From Streptomyces sp. A0642 (GTDB lineage Bacteria > Actinomycetota > Actinomycetes > Streptomycetales > Streptomycetaceae): a stretch of 60,362 nt of DNA. Below the pieces are notes generated by a model, which was not told where the DNA came from, did no database searches, and saw nothing but the letters and a program-made list of their open reading frames with translations. Below, piece after piece: positions 23,258 to 31,958 of the stretch. Position 1 is the first letter of the stretch. The number at the start of each line of letters is the position of its first letter. The stretch lies in NCBI RefSeq assembly GCF_004795105.1, contig NZ_SSBL01000036.1, positions 1 through 60,362 on the forward strand, in the 5' to 3' direction. Position numbers and translations under genes: made by a program.

Positions 23258-24257
23258 CCACCAGACACAGGCGGACGTGACCGCGGGAACGGTGCTCGCA
23301 CCGTATCTGCGCACCCAGGCCGCGGACTTCTTGCGCAGCCTGCGTCTGCACCGCGAGAACAGTGCCCCCAGCGACGCCGGACCCCAGGCCGCCGAACAGG
23401 CCGCCCGGGCGCTGCGCCGCTCGTCCCGCCGCATCAGCGGCACCCTGCACACCTTCCGGGCCGCGCTCGACCCGCTCTGGGCCGAGCAGCTGCGCACCGA
23501 ACTGGCCTGGCTCTCCGGCACGCTCGCCCGCGAGCACGCGTACGCGGAACGGCTGACCCGGCTCCTCGAAGCGCTGCACGGGCTGTCGGGGGCGCCGCCC
23601 CTGCCGACGGCCCGTGCGGGGTCCGGCGCCACCGCCGCCGGCGGCGTCGCCGTCGTCGACAAGGAGCGGGCCGTCCTCGGCGTCGGCGCCGCGCGCGCCG
23701 GCGCACTCCTGGAACGGCAGCTGACCCTCGCCCGCACCCGCGCCCACTCGGCGGCGCTCCAGGCGCTGGGCTCCTCACGTTTCCACGCGGTCGCCGACGC
23801 CGTCGCGCTGCTAGCCTCCGAGGTCCCGCTCTCCGCCGCGGCCGCCGCACCCGCCGGTGAAATGCTCCACGAGCCCGCAGACCGGGCGGAACAACGGCTG
23901 CTCGGGGCCGTCGCCGCACTCCCCTCCGACGAGACGGCCGAGCCGTACAACGAGGCGCAGGACGCACCCTGGCACCAGACCCGGCTGCTGCTGCGCCTGC
24001 ACCGGTACGCGCAGGAGGTGCTGCGCGGCGCCCCCGATCCGGTCCTGGCCGGCCCCGGTCACGCGCTCGATCTGCACCGGGACGCGGCGGAGGCGGCCAC
24101 GGCGGCCTCCGCGGCCGCCCGCACGCCCCGCATCGCGCCGACGACGGCCTACGCGCTGGGGGTGCTCCACGCCGACCAGCGCCACGAGGTGGAGGCGGCC
24201 CGGTCGGTGTTCCGGGAGAGCTGGCCCTACGCGACGGCGGCGGCGGTCCGGCCATGA
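23244..24257 (+). CDS. CHAD domain protein
   Basis: 337 residues from GTG 23244, which has GGAGG 7 nt upstream and overlaps the ppk end by 14 bp. The helical CHAD pattern has conserved basic and His residues: 'AARALRRSSRRISGTLHTFRAALDPLWAEQL' near residues 52-82, then a second repeat with 'DAPWHQTRLLLRLHRYAQEVL'. CHAD domains bind inorganic polyphosphate, often in granules. Coupling to ppk makes a polyphosphate-granule role likely. A Gly/Ala-rich linker lies at about 118-145. Confidence 0.88.
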   Translation: MRRPDHQTQADVTAGTVLAPYLRTQAADFLRSLRLHRENSAPSDAGPQAAEQAARALRRSSRRISGTLHTFRAALDPLWAEQLRTELAWLSGTLAREHAYAERLTRLLEALHGLSGAPPLPTARAGSGATAAGGVAVVDKERAVLGVGAARAGALLERQLTLARTRAHSAALQALGSSRFHAVADAVALLASEVPLSAAAAAPAGEMLHEPADRAEQRLLGAVAALPSDETAEPYNEAQDAPWHQTRLLLRLHRYAQEVLRGAPDPVLAGPGHALDLHRDAAEAATAASAAARTPRIAPTTAYALGVLHADQRHEVEAARSVFRESWPYATAAAVRP

Positions 24258-24682
24258 CCGGGAGGGCGGGCGGCACCGTGCGGGCGGCGGGCTGCGTCCT
24301 GTGGCGCCGCCCGCCCGCGTCCGACGGCGGGGGCGTGGAGCTCTGTCTCGTCCACCGCCCGCGCTATGACGACTGGTCGTTCCCCAAGGGCAAGCTGAAG
24401 CGCGGCGAGTCCCCGCGGGACGCGGCCCTGCGCGAGGTGCTGGAGGAGACGGGCCACCACTGCGTCCCGGGCGCCGTGCTGCCCATGGCCCGGTACGTCG
24501 CGAACGGCCGGCCGAAAGAAGTCACGTACTGGACCGCCGAGGCCACGGCGGGCGCCTTCGTGCCGAACAACGAGGTGGACGACGTGCTGTGGCTCCGTCC
24601 GGAAGCCGCCCGCGCCCGCCTGACCCAGCCCCGCGACCGCGACCTGCTGGACGCGGCCCTGCGGGTCCTGCCGCGCGCTTAG
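24254..24682 (+). CDS. Nudix hydrolase (MutT family)
   Basis: 142 residues, ATGA-coupled to the CHAD gene. The Nudix box is complete: Gly-46, Glu-52, Arg-60, Glu-61, Glu-64, Glu-65 and Gly-67, with metal-binding glutamates. 'WSFPKGKL' precedes it. Such proteins hydrolyse nucleoside diphosphate-linked compounds; its place after ppk and CHAD suggests diadenosine or inorganic polyphosphates, as reported for some family members. Unlike mycobacterial MutT1 there is no fused histidine-phosphatase domain. Confidence 0.9.
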   Translation: MTGRAGGTVRAAGCVLWRRPPASDGGGVELCLVHRPRYDDWSFPKGKLKRGESPRDAALREVLEETGHHCVPGAVLPMARYVANGRPKEVTYWTAEATAGAFVPNNEVDDVLWLRPEAARARLTQPRDRDLLDAALRVLPRA

Positions 24683-24744
24683 CCGGACCCGGGTGCCCCG
24701 AGGCGGGCGCTCACGGGGCCCGCCCGAAACCGGGCGGGCGCTCA

Positions 24745-24780
24745 CGGAAACCCCCGCCCGGGACCGGGCGGGGGTTTCCG
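24745..24780 (+). terminator. Strong hairpin terminator of the ppk-CHAD-Nudix operon
   Basis: A perfect 17-bp stem (24745-24761 with 24764-24780) and a two-base loop, ending in GGTTTCC. A weaker hairpin (24719-24738) precedes it. It ends just before the PHO-box promoter. Confidence 0.85.
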
Positions 24781-24843
24781 TCCTCAAGCGCCCCGACGGG
24801 CTGGAATGGCCCGCGAGGCCCCGGAACCAGGCCGCCCGACACG

Positions 24844-24898
24844 GTTCACCTTCCGTTCACTCACCCCCGCAGGCCACTTCACCTGTTCTGCCTAATTT
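24844..24898 (+). promoter_or_regulatory. PHO boxes and promoter of pstS
   Basis: Two direct repeats of GTTCAC in 11-bp units at 24844 and 24855, with a weaker CTTCACC unit at 24877, match PhoP sites. TAATTT at 24893-24898 is a good -10 element, so PhoP would bind over the -35 region and activate transcription when phosphate is low. The pstS leader would be about 115 nt. Confidence 0.85.
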
Positions 24899-25017
24899 CG
24901 GCAGTACACGGTGCGAGGCACACACCGCACCGGCCACGACTTCCGCACCACCCACCACCTCGCACGCCGTCGTAGAGCGAAAACCACCGCGGCGGCTCCT
25001 GGAAGGAACACCCGAAA

Positions 25018-26154
25018 GTGAAGCTTCAGCGCAAGAACCGGCTTCGTGCCACCGCGCTCGGTGCCCTCGCCGTCTCCGGCGCCCTGGTCCTCACGGCGTG
25101 CGGTTCGGACAACAACAGCGGCAGCGACACCGGCGGGAACGGCGGCCAGACGAAGGCCGCGTCGAACGTCAAGTGCGACGGCGCCAAGGGCCAGCTGCGG
25201 GCCTCCGGCTCCAGCGCCCAGAAGAACGCCATGGACCTCTGGGTCAAGGAGTACATGGCCGCCTGCTCCGGCGTGGAGATCAACTACAACTCCTCCTCGT
25301 CCGGCGAGGGCATCGTCGCCTTCAACCAGGGCACCGTCGGCTTCGCCGGCTCCGACTCGGCGCTGAAGCCCGAAGAGGTCGCCGACTCGAAGAAGATCTG
25401 CAAGACCGGCCAGGGCATCAACCTCCCGATGGTCGGCGGCCCGATCGCGGTCGGCTTCCACCTCGACGGTGTCGACAGCCTGACGCTGGACGCCCCCACC
25501 CTCGCCAAGATCTTCGACACGAAGATCAAGAAGTGGAACGACGAGGCGATCGCCAAGCTCAACCCGGGCGCCAAGCTCCCGGACAAGGCGATCCAGCCCT
25601 TCCACCGCTCCGAGGACTCGGGCACCACCCAGAACCTCGGCAAGTACCTCAGCGCCGCGGCCCCGGGCGACTGGAAGTACGAGCCCGAGAAGAAGTGGCC
25701 GGCCCCCGGCGGCCAGGGCGCGACCGGCTCGTCCGGCGTCGCCACCCAGGTCAAGCAGGTCGACGGCTCGATCGGCTACTTCGAGCTCTCGTACGCCGCC
25801 TCGCAGAAGATCACCACGGTCGACATCAACACCGGTGGCGCCGCCCCGGTCAAGGCCTCCTCGGAGAACGCCTCCAAGGCCATCGCCGCCGCCAAGGTCA
25901 AGGGCACCGGCAAGGACCTGGCGCTCAGCCTCGACTACACCACCAAGGCCGAGGGCGCGTACCCGCTGGTCCTGGTGACGTACGAGGTCGTCTGCGACAC
26001 CGGCAACAAGGCCGACACCCTCGGCACCGTGAAGTCCTTCCTGAGCTACACCGCCTCCGCGGACGGCCAGAAGCTCCTCACCGAGGCCGGCTACGCCCCG
26101 ATCCCCGACGCGATCAACGCCAAGGTCCGCGAGACCGTCGCCGGCCTCTCGTAA
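25018..26154 (+). CDS. pstS: Phosphate ABC transporter, substrate-binding lipoprotein
   Basis: 378 residues with a GTG start (GGAAGG upstream). A lipoprotein signal has its lipobox 'LTAC' and Cys-28. The periplasmic-binding fold has PstS hallmarks: 'LRASGSSAQKNAMDLW' with phosphate-binding Ser, 'YNSSSSGEGIVAF', 'GSDSALKPEE' and 'RSEDSGTTQNLG'. It delivers inorganic phosphate to PstCA. The PHO-box promoter and the hairpin after its stop imply high inducible expression. Confidence 0.96.
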   Translation: MKLQRKNRLRATALGALAVSGALVLTACGSDNNSGSDTGGNGGQTKAASNVKCDGAKGQLRASGSSAQKNAMDLWVKEYMAACSGVEINYNSSSSGEGIVAFNQGTVGFAGSDSALKPEEVADSKKICKTGQGINLPMVGGPIAVGFHLDGVDSLTLDAPTLAKIFDTKIKKWNDEAIAKLNPGAKLPDKAIQPFHRSEDSGTTQNLGKYLSAAAPGDWKYEPEKKWPAPGGQGATGSSGVATQVKQVDGSIGYFELSYAASQKITTVDINTGGAAPVKASSENASKAIAAAKVKGTGKDLALSLDYTTKAEGAYPLVLVTYEVVCDTGNKADTLGTVKSFLSYTASADGQKLLTEAGYAPIPDAINAKVRETVAGLS

Positions 26155-26224
26155 CACCCGGCACGACGCGACAGGCGGTCCCGGTCCGACGCACCCCTCC
26201 GGACCGGCCCGCCACTCCGGAGGC

Positions 26225-26255
26225 TGTCGGGCGGCCCCGACCGGGCCGCCCGACA
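26225..26255 (+). terminator. Hairpin between pstS and pstC
   Basis: A perfect 13-bp stem (26225-26237 with 26243-26255) and a 5-nt loop in the 170-bp pstS-pstC gap. It may partially end transcription or protect the pstS mRNA 3' end, so pstS would be made in excess of the permease. Confidence 0.7.
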
Positions 26256-26324
26256 CCTCTCAGACCCATCCGGTGCACCGCCGCCAGGGGAGCCCTCCGC
26301 TCCCCCACACAGACCGGAAAGACC

Positions 26325-27317
26325 ATGGCTTCCACCACACAGACAGAAATTCCACCGGCCCCGCCGGGCGGGCGCACCCGCGCCAAGTCCACCGGCCGCG
26401 CCGGTGACACGATCTTCCTGGGCCTGTCCCGCGGCTCGGGCATCCTGCTGCTCGTGCTCATGGCGTCGATCGCCGTGTTCCTCAGCTACCGCGCCGCGAT
26501 CGCCATCTCCGGGGACGAAGGCAACTTCCTCACCACCTTCGACTGGAACCCGGCGGGCGACCCGCCCGTCTTCGGCATCGCCGTCCTGCTCTTCGGGACC
26601 GTCGTCAGCTCGATCATCGCGATGGTCATCGCGGTTCCGATCGCTGTCGGCATCGCCCTGTTCATCTCGCACTACGCGCCGCGCAGGCTCGCCGGCGCGA
26701 TCGCGTACGTCATCGACCTGCTCGCCGCGGTGCCCAGCATCGTCTACGGCATCTGGGGCGCGCTCGTCCTCGTGCCGTACCTCGAGGGCCTGAACCTCTG
26801 GCTCGACCAGTTCTTCGGCTGGACGTACCTCTTCGAGAAGACCGAGATCGGCGTCGCCCGCTCGCTCTTCACCGTCGGCATCCTGCTGGCGATCATGATC
26901 CTGCCGATCGTGACCAGCGTCAGCCGCGAGGTCTTCCTCCAGGTCCCGAAGATGAACGAGGAGGCCGCGCTCGCGCTCGGCGCCACCCGCTGGGAGGTCA
27001 TCCGCCTCTCGGTCCTGCCGTTCGGCCGCTCCGGCGTGATCTCCGCGTCGATGCTGGGCCTGGGCCGCGCGCTCGGCGAGACGATGGCCGTCGCCACGGT
27101 CCTGTCGCCGAGCTTCCTGATCTCGCTGCACGTGCTCAACCCGGGCGGCGGGACGTTCGCCCAGAACATCGCCGCGAAGTTCGGCGAGGCCGACGCGTTC
27201 GGGCGCGACGCCCTGATCGCCTCCGGCCTGGTCCTCTTCGTCCTCACCCTGCTGGTCAACGGCGCCGCGCGGCTCATCATCGCCCGCCGCAAGGAGTACT
27301 CGGGGGCCAACGCATGA
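26325..27317 (+). CDS. pstC: Phosphate ABC transporter permease PstC
   Basis: 330 residues from ATG 26325. Six predicted membrane segments follow a cytoplasmic N-terminus of about 35 residues. The ABC-coupling (EAA) loop has 'MNEEAALALGATRWEVIRLSVLP' near residues 210-232, given by its ends M-N-E and L-P. Together with PstA it forms the membrane channel. The stop overlaps the pstA start (ATGA). Confidence 0.95.
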   Translation: MASTTQTEIPPAPPGGRTRAKSTGRAGDTIFLGLSRGSGILLLVLMASIAVFLSYRAAIAISGDEGNFLTTFDWNPAGDPPVFGIAVLLFGTVVSSIIAMVIAVPIAVGIALFISHYAPRRLAGAIAYVIDLLAAVPSIVYGIWGALVLVPYLEGLNLWLDQFFGWTYLFEKTEIGVARSLFTVGILLAIMILPIVTSVSREVFLQVPKMNEEAALALGATRWEVIRLSVLPFGRSGVISASMLGLGRALGETMAVATVLSPSFLISLHVLNPGGGTFAQNIAAKFGEADAFGRDALIASGLVLFVLTLLVNGAARLIIARRKEYSGANA

Positions 27318-28396
27318 GCCACGCAACCACCAGCGTCCAGGACCGCCCGGCGCCCGCACCGACCGCGCCGGCCACCGGCCTCAGCAGCCGGTCCCTGCCG
27401 CGCCTGGCCCCGCTCGGCTTCGCCGCCCTCGCGATCGCCCTCGGCGTCGGCATCGGCGCGGCGGCCGGCTGGCACAGCCGCGTCCAGTGGGGCCTGCTGT
27501 CCGCGCTGCTCTTCCTGACGATCTCGTACGTCGCGACCAGCGTCGTGGAGAACAAGCGCCAGGCCAAGGACCGCCTCGCCACCAGCCTCGTCTGGGTCTG
27601 CTTCCTGGTCGCGGTCGTCCCGCTCGCCTCCCTGCTCTGGACGACGGTCAGCCGGGGCTCGGAACGCCTCGACGGCTACTTCCTCACCCACTCGATGGCC
27701 GGCGTCCTCGGCCCCGAGGCCAGCGGCGGCGTCTACCACGCCCTGATCGGCACCCTGGAGCAGGTCGGCATCGCCACGCTGATCTCCGCCCCGCTCGGCC
27801 TGCTCACCGCGGTCTACCTGGTGGAGTACGGCAAGGGCGCGCTCGCCAAGGCCGTCACCTTCTTCGTCGACGTGATGACCGGCATCCCGTCCATCGTCGC
27901 CGGTCTCTTCATCCTCTCGATCATGCTGATCGCGGGACTGGAGCCGTCCGGCCTGATGGGCGCCCTGGCCCTGACGATCCTGATGCTCCCGGTCGTGGTC
28001 CGCTCCACCGAGGAGATGCTGAAGCTCGTACCGAACGAGCTCCGCGAGGCCTCCCTCGCCCTCGGCATCCCGAAGTGGCGCACCATCCTGAAGGTGGTCC
28101 TGCCGACCGCGATCGGCGGGATCGCGACCGGCGTCATGCTCGCCATCGCGCGCATCGCGGGCGAGACCGCACCGATCATCCTGCTGGTCTTCGGCAGTCA
28201 GCTGATCAACCCGAACCCCTTCGAAGGCGCCCAGTCGTCACTGCCGTTCTACATCTACGAGCAGTACAAGATCGGCGAGGCCGCGTCCTACGACCGCGCC
28301 TGGGCAGCGGCCCTGGTCCTGATCGCCTTCGTCATGATCCTCAATCTGGTGGCCCGCGGCATCGCCCGCTGGAAGGCCCCGAAGACCGGCCGCTAG
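27314..28396 (+). CDS. pstA: Phosphate ABC transporter permease PstA
   Basis: 360 residues, ATGA-coupled to pstC. After an N-terminal Pro/Ala-rich stretch of about 35 residues it has membrane segments at about 38-58, 62-85, 95-115, and six in the permease core. The EAA-type loop is 'ELREASLALGIPKWRTILKV' and the 'MTGIPSIVAGLF' motif matches PstA. The two extra N-terminal membrane segments make it longer than the 280-300 residues usual in Proteobacteria, and this is common in actinomycetes. Confidence 0.95.
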   Translation: MSHATTSVQDRPAPAPTAPATGLSSRSLPRLAPLGFAALAIALGVGIGAAAGWHSRVQWGLLSALLFLTISYVATSVVENKRQAKDRLATSLVWVCFLVAVVPLASLLWTTVSRGSERLDGYFLTHSMAGVLGPEASGGVYHALIGTLEQVGIATLISAPLGLLTAVYLVEYGKGALAKAVTFFVDVMTGIPSIVAGLFILSIMLIAGLEPSGLMGALALTILMLPVVVRSTEEMLKLVPNELREASLALGIPKWRTILKVVLPTAIGGIATGVMLAIARIAGETAPIILLVFGSQLINPNPFEGAQSSLPFYIYEQYKIGEAASYDRAWAAALVLIAFVMILNLVARGIARWKAPKTGR

Positions 28397-28420
28397 GTCC
28401 GGCGGAAAGCAGTGATTCAG

Positions 28421-29197
28421 ATGGCCAAGCGCATCGACATCAGCGGCCTGTCGGCCTTCTACGGCAGCCACAAGGCGATCGACGACATCTCCATGACCGT
28501 GGAGCCCCGCTCCGTGACGGCCTTCATCGGCCCGTCCGGCTGCGGCAAGTCCACCTTCCTGCGCACCCTGAACCGGATGCACGAGGTCACCCCCGGCGGC
28601 CGCGTCGAGGGCAAGGTGCTGCTGGACGAGGAGGACCTGTACGGGTCGAACGTCGACCCGGTCACCGTGCGCCGCACGGTCGGCATGGTCTTCCAGCGCC
28701 CGAACCCGTTCCCCACCATGTCGATCTTCGACAACGTCGCGGCGGGCCTGCGCCTGAACGGCTCGTACCGCAAGAGCGCACTCGGCGACATCGTGGAGAA
28801 GTCGCTGCGCGGCGCGAACCTCTGGAACGAGGTCAAGGACCGGCTGAACAAGCCCGGCTCCGGCCTCTCCGGCGGTCAGCAGCAGCGCCTGTGCATCGCC
28901 CGCGCCATCGCGGTCGAGCCCCAGGTCCTGCTGATGGACGAGCCGTGCTCCGCCCTCGACCCGATCTCCACCCTCGCCATCGAGGACCTGATCGGCGAGC
29001 TGAAGGAGCGCTTCACGATCGTCATCGTGACGCACAACATGCAGCAGGCGGCCCGGGTCTCGGACCGTACGGCGTTCTTCAACCTCGCGGCGGTCGGCAA
29101 GCCCGGCAAGCTCATCGAGATCGACGAGACGGAACGGATCTTCTCCAACCCCTCGGTCCAGGCCACGGAGGACTACATCTCCGGCCGCTTCGGCTGA
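28421..29197 (+). CDS. pstB: Phosphate ABC transporter ATP-binding protein PstB
   Basis: 258 residues from ATG 28421; the GTG at 28412 is in frame but only 2-3 nt from the GGAAAG ribosome site. Walker A GPSGCGKST, signature LSGGQQQRL, Walker B 'VLLMDEPCSALD' and the switch His in 'VIVTHNM' are all intact. It powers phosphate import through PstSCA. The gene ends the pst operon; no phoU follows. Confidence 0.95.
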   Translation: MAKRIDISGLSAFYGSHKAIDDISMTVEPRSVTAFIGPSGCGKSTFLRTLNRMHEVTPGGRVEGKVLLDEEDLYGSNVDPVTVRRTVGMVFQRPNPFPTMSIFDNVAAGLRLNGSYRKSALGDIVEKSLRGANLWNEVKDRLNKPGSGLSGGQQQRLCIARAIAVEPQVLLMDEPCSALDPISTLAIEDLIGELKERFTIVIVTHNMQQAARVSDRTAFFNLAAVGKPGKLIEIDETERIFSNPSVQATEDYISGRFG

Positions 29198-29246
29198 TCC
29201 CCAGACGGCCTTGAGGTGCTGCATGGCGGTGCCACCGCAAGGCGAA

Positions 29247-29286
29247 GGGTCCGCCCCGCTCTCCGTGAGGAGGGCGGGGCGGACCC
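29247..29286. terminator. Bidirectional terminator between pstB and the Pit-type gene
   Basis: A perfect 13-bp stem (29247-29259 with 29274-29286) and a 14-nt loop, between converging genes, so it can serve both strands. Confidence 0.75.
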
Positions 29287-29327
29287 GTTCGTACGGCTTC
29301 CGGGGCGGGCGGACCCCTGCGGAGCGG

Positions 29328-30326
29328 TCAGCCGAAGATCAGCTCGACGACCCCGTAGCTCGCGGCAGCGACGAGCGCCGCCGCCGGCATCGTGATGAAC
29401 CACCCCAGGATGATGTTCTTCGCGACACCCCAGCGCACCGCGTTCACCCGCTTCGTGGCGCCGACACCCATGATCGCCGAGGTGATGACGTGCGTCGTCG
29501 AGATCGGCGCGTGGAACAGGAACGCCGAACCGAACATGATCGAGGCCCCCGTCGTCTCCGCGGCGAAGCCCTGCGGCGGGTCCAGCTCGATGATCTTGCG
29601 GCCGAGCGTACGCATGATGCGCCAGCCACCGGCGTACGTGCCCAGCGACAGCATCAGCGCGCAGACGAGCTTGACCCAGACCGGGATCGGGTCGCTGTAG
29701 GTCTCGTGGCCGGAGATGACCAGGGCCATCACCACGATGCCCATCGTCTTCTGCGCGTCCTGCAGACCGTGGCCGAGGGCCATGCCCGCGGCCGAGACCG
29801 TCTGCGCGATGCGGAAACCGCGCTTGGCCTTGTGCGGGTTGGACTTCCGGAACATCCACATGATGGCGACCATCACCAGATAGCCGGCCACCAGGCCGAT
29901 CACCGGCGAGATGAACATCGGGATGACGACCTTGTCGAGCACCCCTCTCCAGTGCACCAGCGTCCCGCCGGCCAGCGCCGCGCCGACCATCCCGCCAAAC
30001 AGGGCGTGGGAGGACGACGACGGCAGGCCGAAGTACCAGGTGACGAGGTTCCAGATGATCGCGCCGACCAGCGCGGCGAAGAGGATTCCCATCCCCTTGT
30101 CGCCCGTGGGCGTCGCGATCAGTCCCTCGCTGACGGTCTTGGCGACCCCGCTGCCGAGGAACGCGCCCGCGAGGTTCATCACCGCCGCCATGGCCAGGGC
30201 CGCCCGCGGCGTGAGCGCCCGGGTGGAGACCGAGGTGGCGATGGCGTTCGCCGAGTCGTGGAAGCCGTTCGTGTACGTGAAGCCGAGCGCGACGCCGATG
30301 GTCACGATCAGTACAAAGGTGTCCAC
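29328..30326 (-). CDS. pitH1: Low-affinity inorganic phosphate transporter (PitH-like)
   Basis: 332 residues with ten to eleven membrane segments. It has the PiT family signatures: 'GFTYTNGFHDSANAIATSVSTR' near residue 17 (start G-F-T, end S-T-R) and the repeat 'NIILGWFITMPAAALVAA' near the end. Such transporters import phosphate with protons or cations as metal-phosphate. It is 5 bp downstream of a DUF47 gene. In S. coelicolor the comparable transporter is PitH1; the symbol rests on this context. Confidence 0.9.
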   Translation of the reverse strand: MDTFVLIVTIGVALGFTYTNGFHDSANAIATSVSTRALTPRAALAMAAVMNLAGAFLGSGVAKTVSEGLIATPTGDKGMGILFAALVGAIIWNLVTWYFGLPSSSSHALFGGMVGAALAGGTLVHWRGVLDKVVIPMFISPVIGLVAGYLVMVAIMWMFRKSNPHKAKRGFRIAQTVSAAGMALGHGLQDAQKTMGIVVMALVISGHETYSDPIPVWVKLVCALMLSLGTYAGGWRIMRTLGRKIIELDPPQGFAAETTGASIMFGSAFLFHAPISTTHVITSAIMGVGATKRVNAVRWGVAKNIILGWFITMPAAALVAAASYGVVELIFG

Positions 30327-30331
30327 GTGGT

Positions 30332-30952
30332 TCAGGACTCCTTGACCGCGATGGTCTCCACCGTGTTCGCGACGTGCTCGAACGCGTCCGCAGCCTCTTC
30401 CAGCACGTCCACGATCTGCTTCAGCTTCAGCACCTCCATGGCGTCGTACTTGCCGTTGAAGAGCTGGGCGAGCAGCTTGCGGTGGATCTGGTCGGCCTGG
30501 TTCTCCAGGCGGTTGACCTCGATCCAGTACTCGGTGAGGTTGTCCATGGTCCGCAGGTTCGGCATGGCGGCGGCCGTCAGTTCAGCCGCCCGCGCCAGCA
30601 CCTCGACCTGCTGCTCGACACCCTTGGGGAGCTCCTCGACCTGGTACAGAACGACCAGGTCGACGGCCTCCTCCATGAAGTCCATGATGTCGTCGAGCGA
30701 CGAGGCCAGGTTGTAGATGTCCTCGCGGTCGAACGGCGTGATGAAGGAGGAGTTCAGCTGGTGGAAGATCGCGTGGGTGGCATCGTCCCCCGCGTGCTCC
30801 GCTGCCCGCATGCGCTCCGCGATCTCGACTCGGGAGGCAGAATCCGCCCCGAGCAGTTCCATGAGGAGCTTCGAGCCCGTGACGATGTTGTCCGCGGAGG
30901 CGGAGAACATGTCGTAGAAGCTCGTCTCCCTGGGGGTCAGACGAAAGCGCAC
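30332..30952 (-). CDS. DUF47 family protein, PhoU-like Pit accessory
   Basis: 206 residues from GTG 30952 (MRFRLTPRETSFYDMFSA), with a GAGGA ribosome site. All-helical PhoU-like fold with the metal-cluster motif 'EHAGDDATHAIFHQLN' near residues 52-67 and 'FITPFDREDIYNLASSLDDIMDFME' (start F-I-T, end F-M-E). DUF47 proteins regulate Pit transporters, and the genes are nearly always paired. A TAGCAT -10 lies at 30990-30995 on the minus strand; the promoter region is shared with csoR. Confidence 0.9.
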   Translation of the reverse strand: MRFRLTPRETSFYDMFSASADNIVTGSKLLMELLGADSASRVEIAERMRAAEHAGDDATHAIFHQLNSSFITPFDREDIYNLASSLDDIMDFMEEAVDLVVLYQVEELPKGVEQQVEVLARAAELTAAAMPNLRTMDNLTEYWIEVNRLENQADQIHRKLLAQLFNGKYDAMEVLKLKQIVDVLEEAADAFEHVANTVETIAVKES

Positions 30953-31093
30953 GTGGGGTCCTCGGGGTGCTTTGGATTCGGTCAGGCTGATGCTAGGCGC
31001 ATCATCCGGCCACGGCTAACCGGCGTTCTTCAGTGTCGCGCATCAGGCACAGTGATCAGCACGGGGCCCCGGTCACGTTTCAGCAGAATTCGT

Positions 31094-31116
31094 TAGGATA
31101 TACCCACCAGGGGTAT
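31094..31116 (+). promoter_or_regulatory. CsoR operator over the csoR promoter
   Basis: ATACCC (31100-31105) and GGGTAT (31111-31116) form an inverted repeat with a 5-nt spacer, matching the G-C tract pattern of CsoR operators. It abuts TAGGAT (31094-31099), a likely -10. It sits 37 bp before the csoR start and indicates autoregulation. Confidence 0.75.
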
Positions 31117-31152
31117 GTAAACGGCAGGGTAAAGGAAAAACGGGAGGCAGCA

Positions 31153-31548
31153 ATGACCACTACCGAGGCCACCGAGGCGGACCGGGCGCCCGACGCGGCG
31201 GGCGAGGCGGGCACCGCCGGCGCCGCGGCTCCCGCCGAAGCGCTCGTGACCGACCACGACCGCGGGATACACGGCTACCACCATCAGAAGGCCGAGCACC
31301 TCAAGCGCCTGCGCCGCATCGAGGGCCAGATCCGGGGCCTGCAGCGCATGGTCGACGAGGACGTCTACTGCATCGACATACTCACCCAGGTCTCGGCGTC
31401 CACCAAGGCGCTCCAGTCCTTCGCGCTCCAGCTGCTCGAGGAACACCTGCGCCACTGCGTCGCCGACGCCGCGGTCAAGGGCGGCGACGAGGTCGACGCG
31501 AAGGTCGAGGAGGCCACCAAGGCCATCGCCCGCCTGCTGCGCACCTGA
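31153..31548 (+). CDS. csoR: Copper-sensing repressor CsoR
   Basis: 131 residues from ATG 31153 (GGGAGG upstream). An unusual Ala/Glu-rich N-terminus of about 40 residues precedes the CsoR core 'HHQKAEHLKRLRRIEGQIRG' with Cu(I) ligands Cys-73, His-98 and Cys-102. Their spacing (25 and 4) equals that of the C-H-C triad of mycobacterial CsoR. Copper binding releases it from DNA. No copper efflux gene is beside it, so its other targets must be elsewhere. Confidence 0.93.
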   Translation: MTTTEATEADRAPDAAGEAGTAGAAAPAEALVTDHDRGIHGYHHQKAEHLKRLRRIEGQIRGLQRMVDEDVYCIDILTQVSASTKALQSFALQLLEEHLRHCVADAAVKGGDEVDAKVEEATKAIARLLRT

Positions 31549-31612
31549 TCAGAAGCAGTGCGGTGCCACGCCCCTCAGAGCCGGCCCGGTTTCACGGCCG
31601 CCGCCCGCCCCG

Positions 31613-31816
31613 TCATCCCCGGTGCCCCGCCTGCCGGGGGACGGTGGTGCGCTCGGTGATCACCTTCACGCACAGCACCTCGTCGATGCGGTCCACGCTG
31701 AGCCGCTCCCCGACGGCCGCCGACGCCGCGATCATCAGCTCTCCGCAGAGCTCGATCTCGGCGAGGGCCACATGGTCCGATACGGTCCGCGGGCTGAGCG
31801 CCACCACGTCACTCAC
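31613..31816 (-). CDS. Short conserved-looking hypothetical protein
   Basis: 67 residues from GTG 31816 (a nearer GTG at 31808 is possible). It begins 'SDVVALSPRTVSDHVALAEIELCGELMIAASAA' by parts and ends in a basic tail 'TTVPRQAGHRG'. Third-position GC is high. I have a weak recollection of similar small proteins in streptomycetes ('ALAEIELCGEL' segment), and no function is known. There is no signal peptide. Confidence 0.6.
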   Translation of the reverse strand: MSDVVALSPRTVSDHVALAEIELCGELMIAASAAVGERLSVDRIDEVLCVKVITERTTVPRQAGHRG

Positions 31817-31958
31817 CTCTCACTGCCGTCGCCGACTTCCCAGGGTAGGGATCCCGGCACACACCGCGCATGGCACGGACGGACCATTTCGCCGCCCCTC
31901 AGATGCCTAGTGCCACAACCGGCGACAGGCGTGACGGGCCACGAGGCCCGTGGGGCGG

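Noticed and set aside
20954..23950. 998-residue open frame on the minus strand opposite ppk
   Set aside because: ppk on the plus strand has clear catalytic motifs; the antisense frame is Val/Glu/Arg-rich and featureless.
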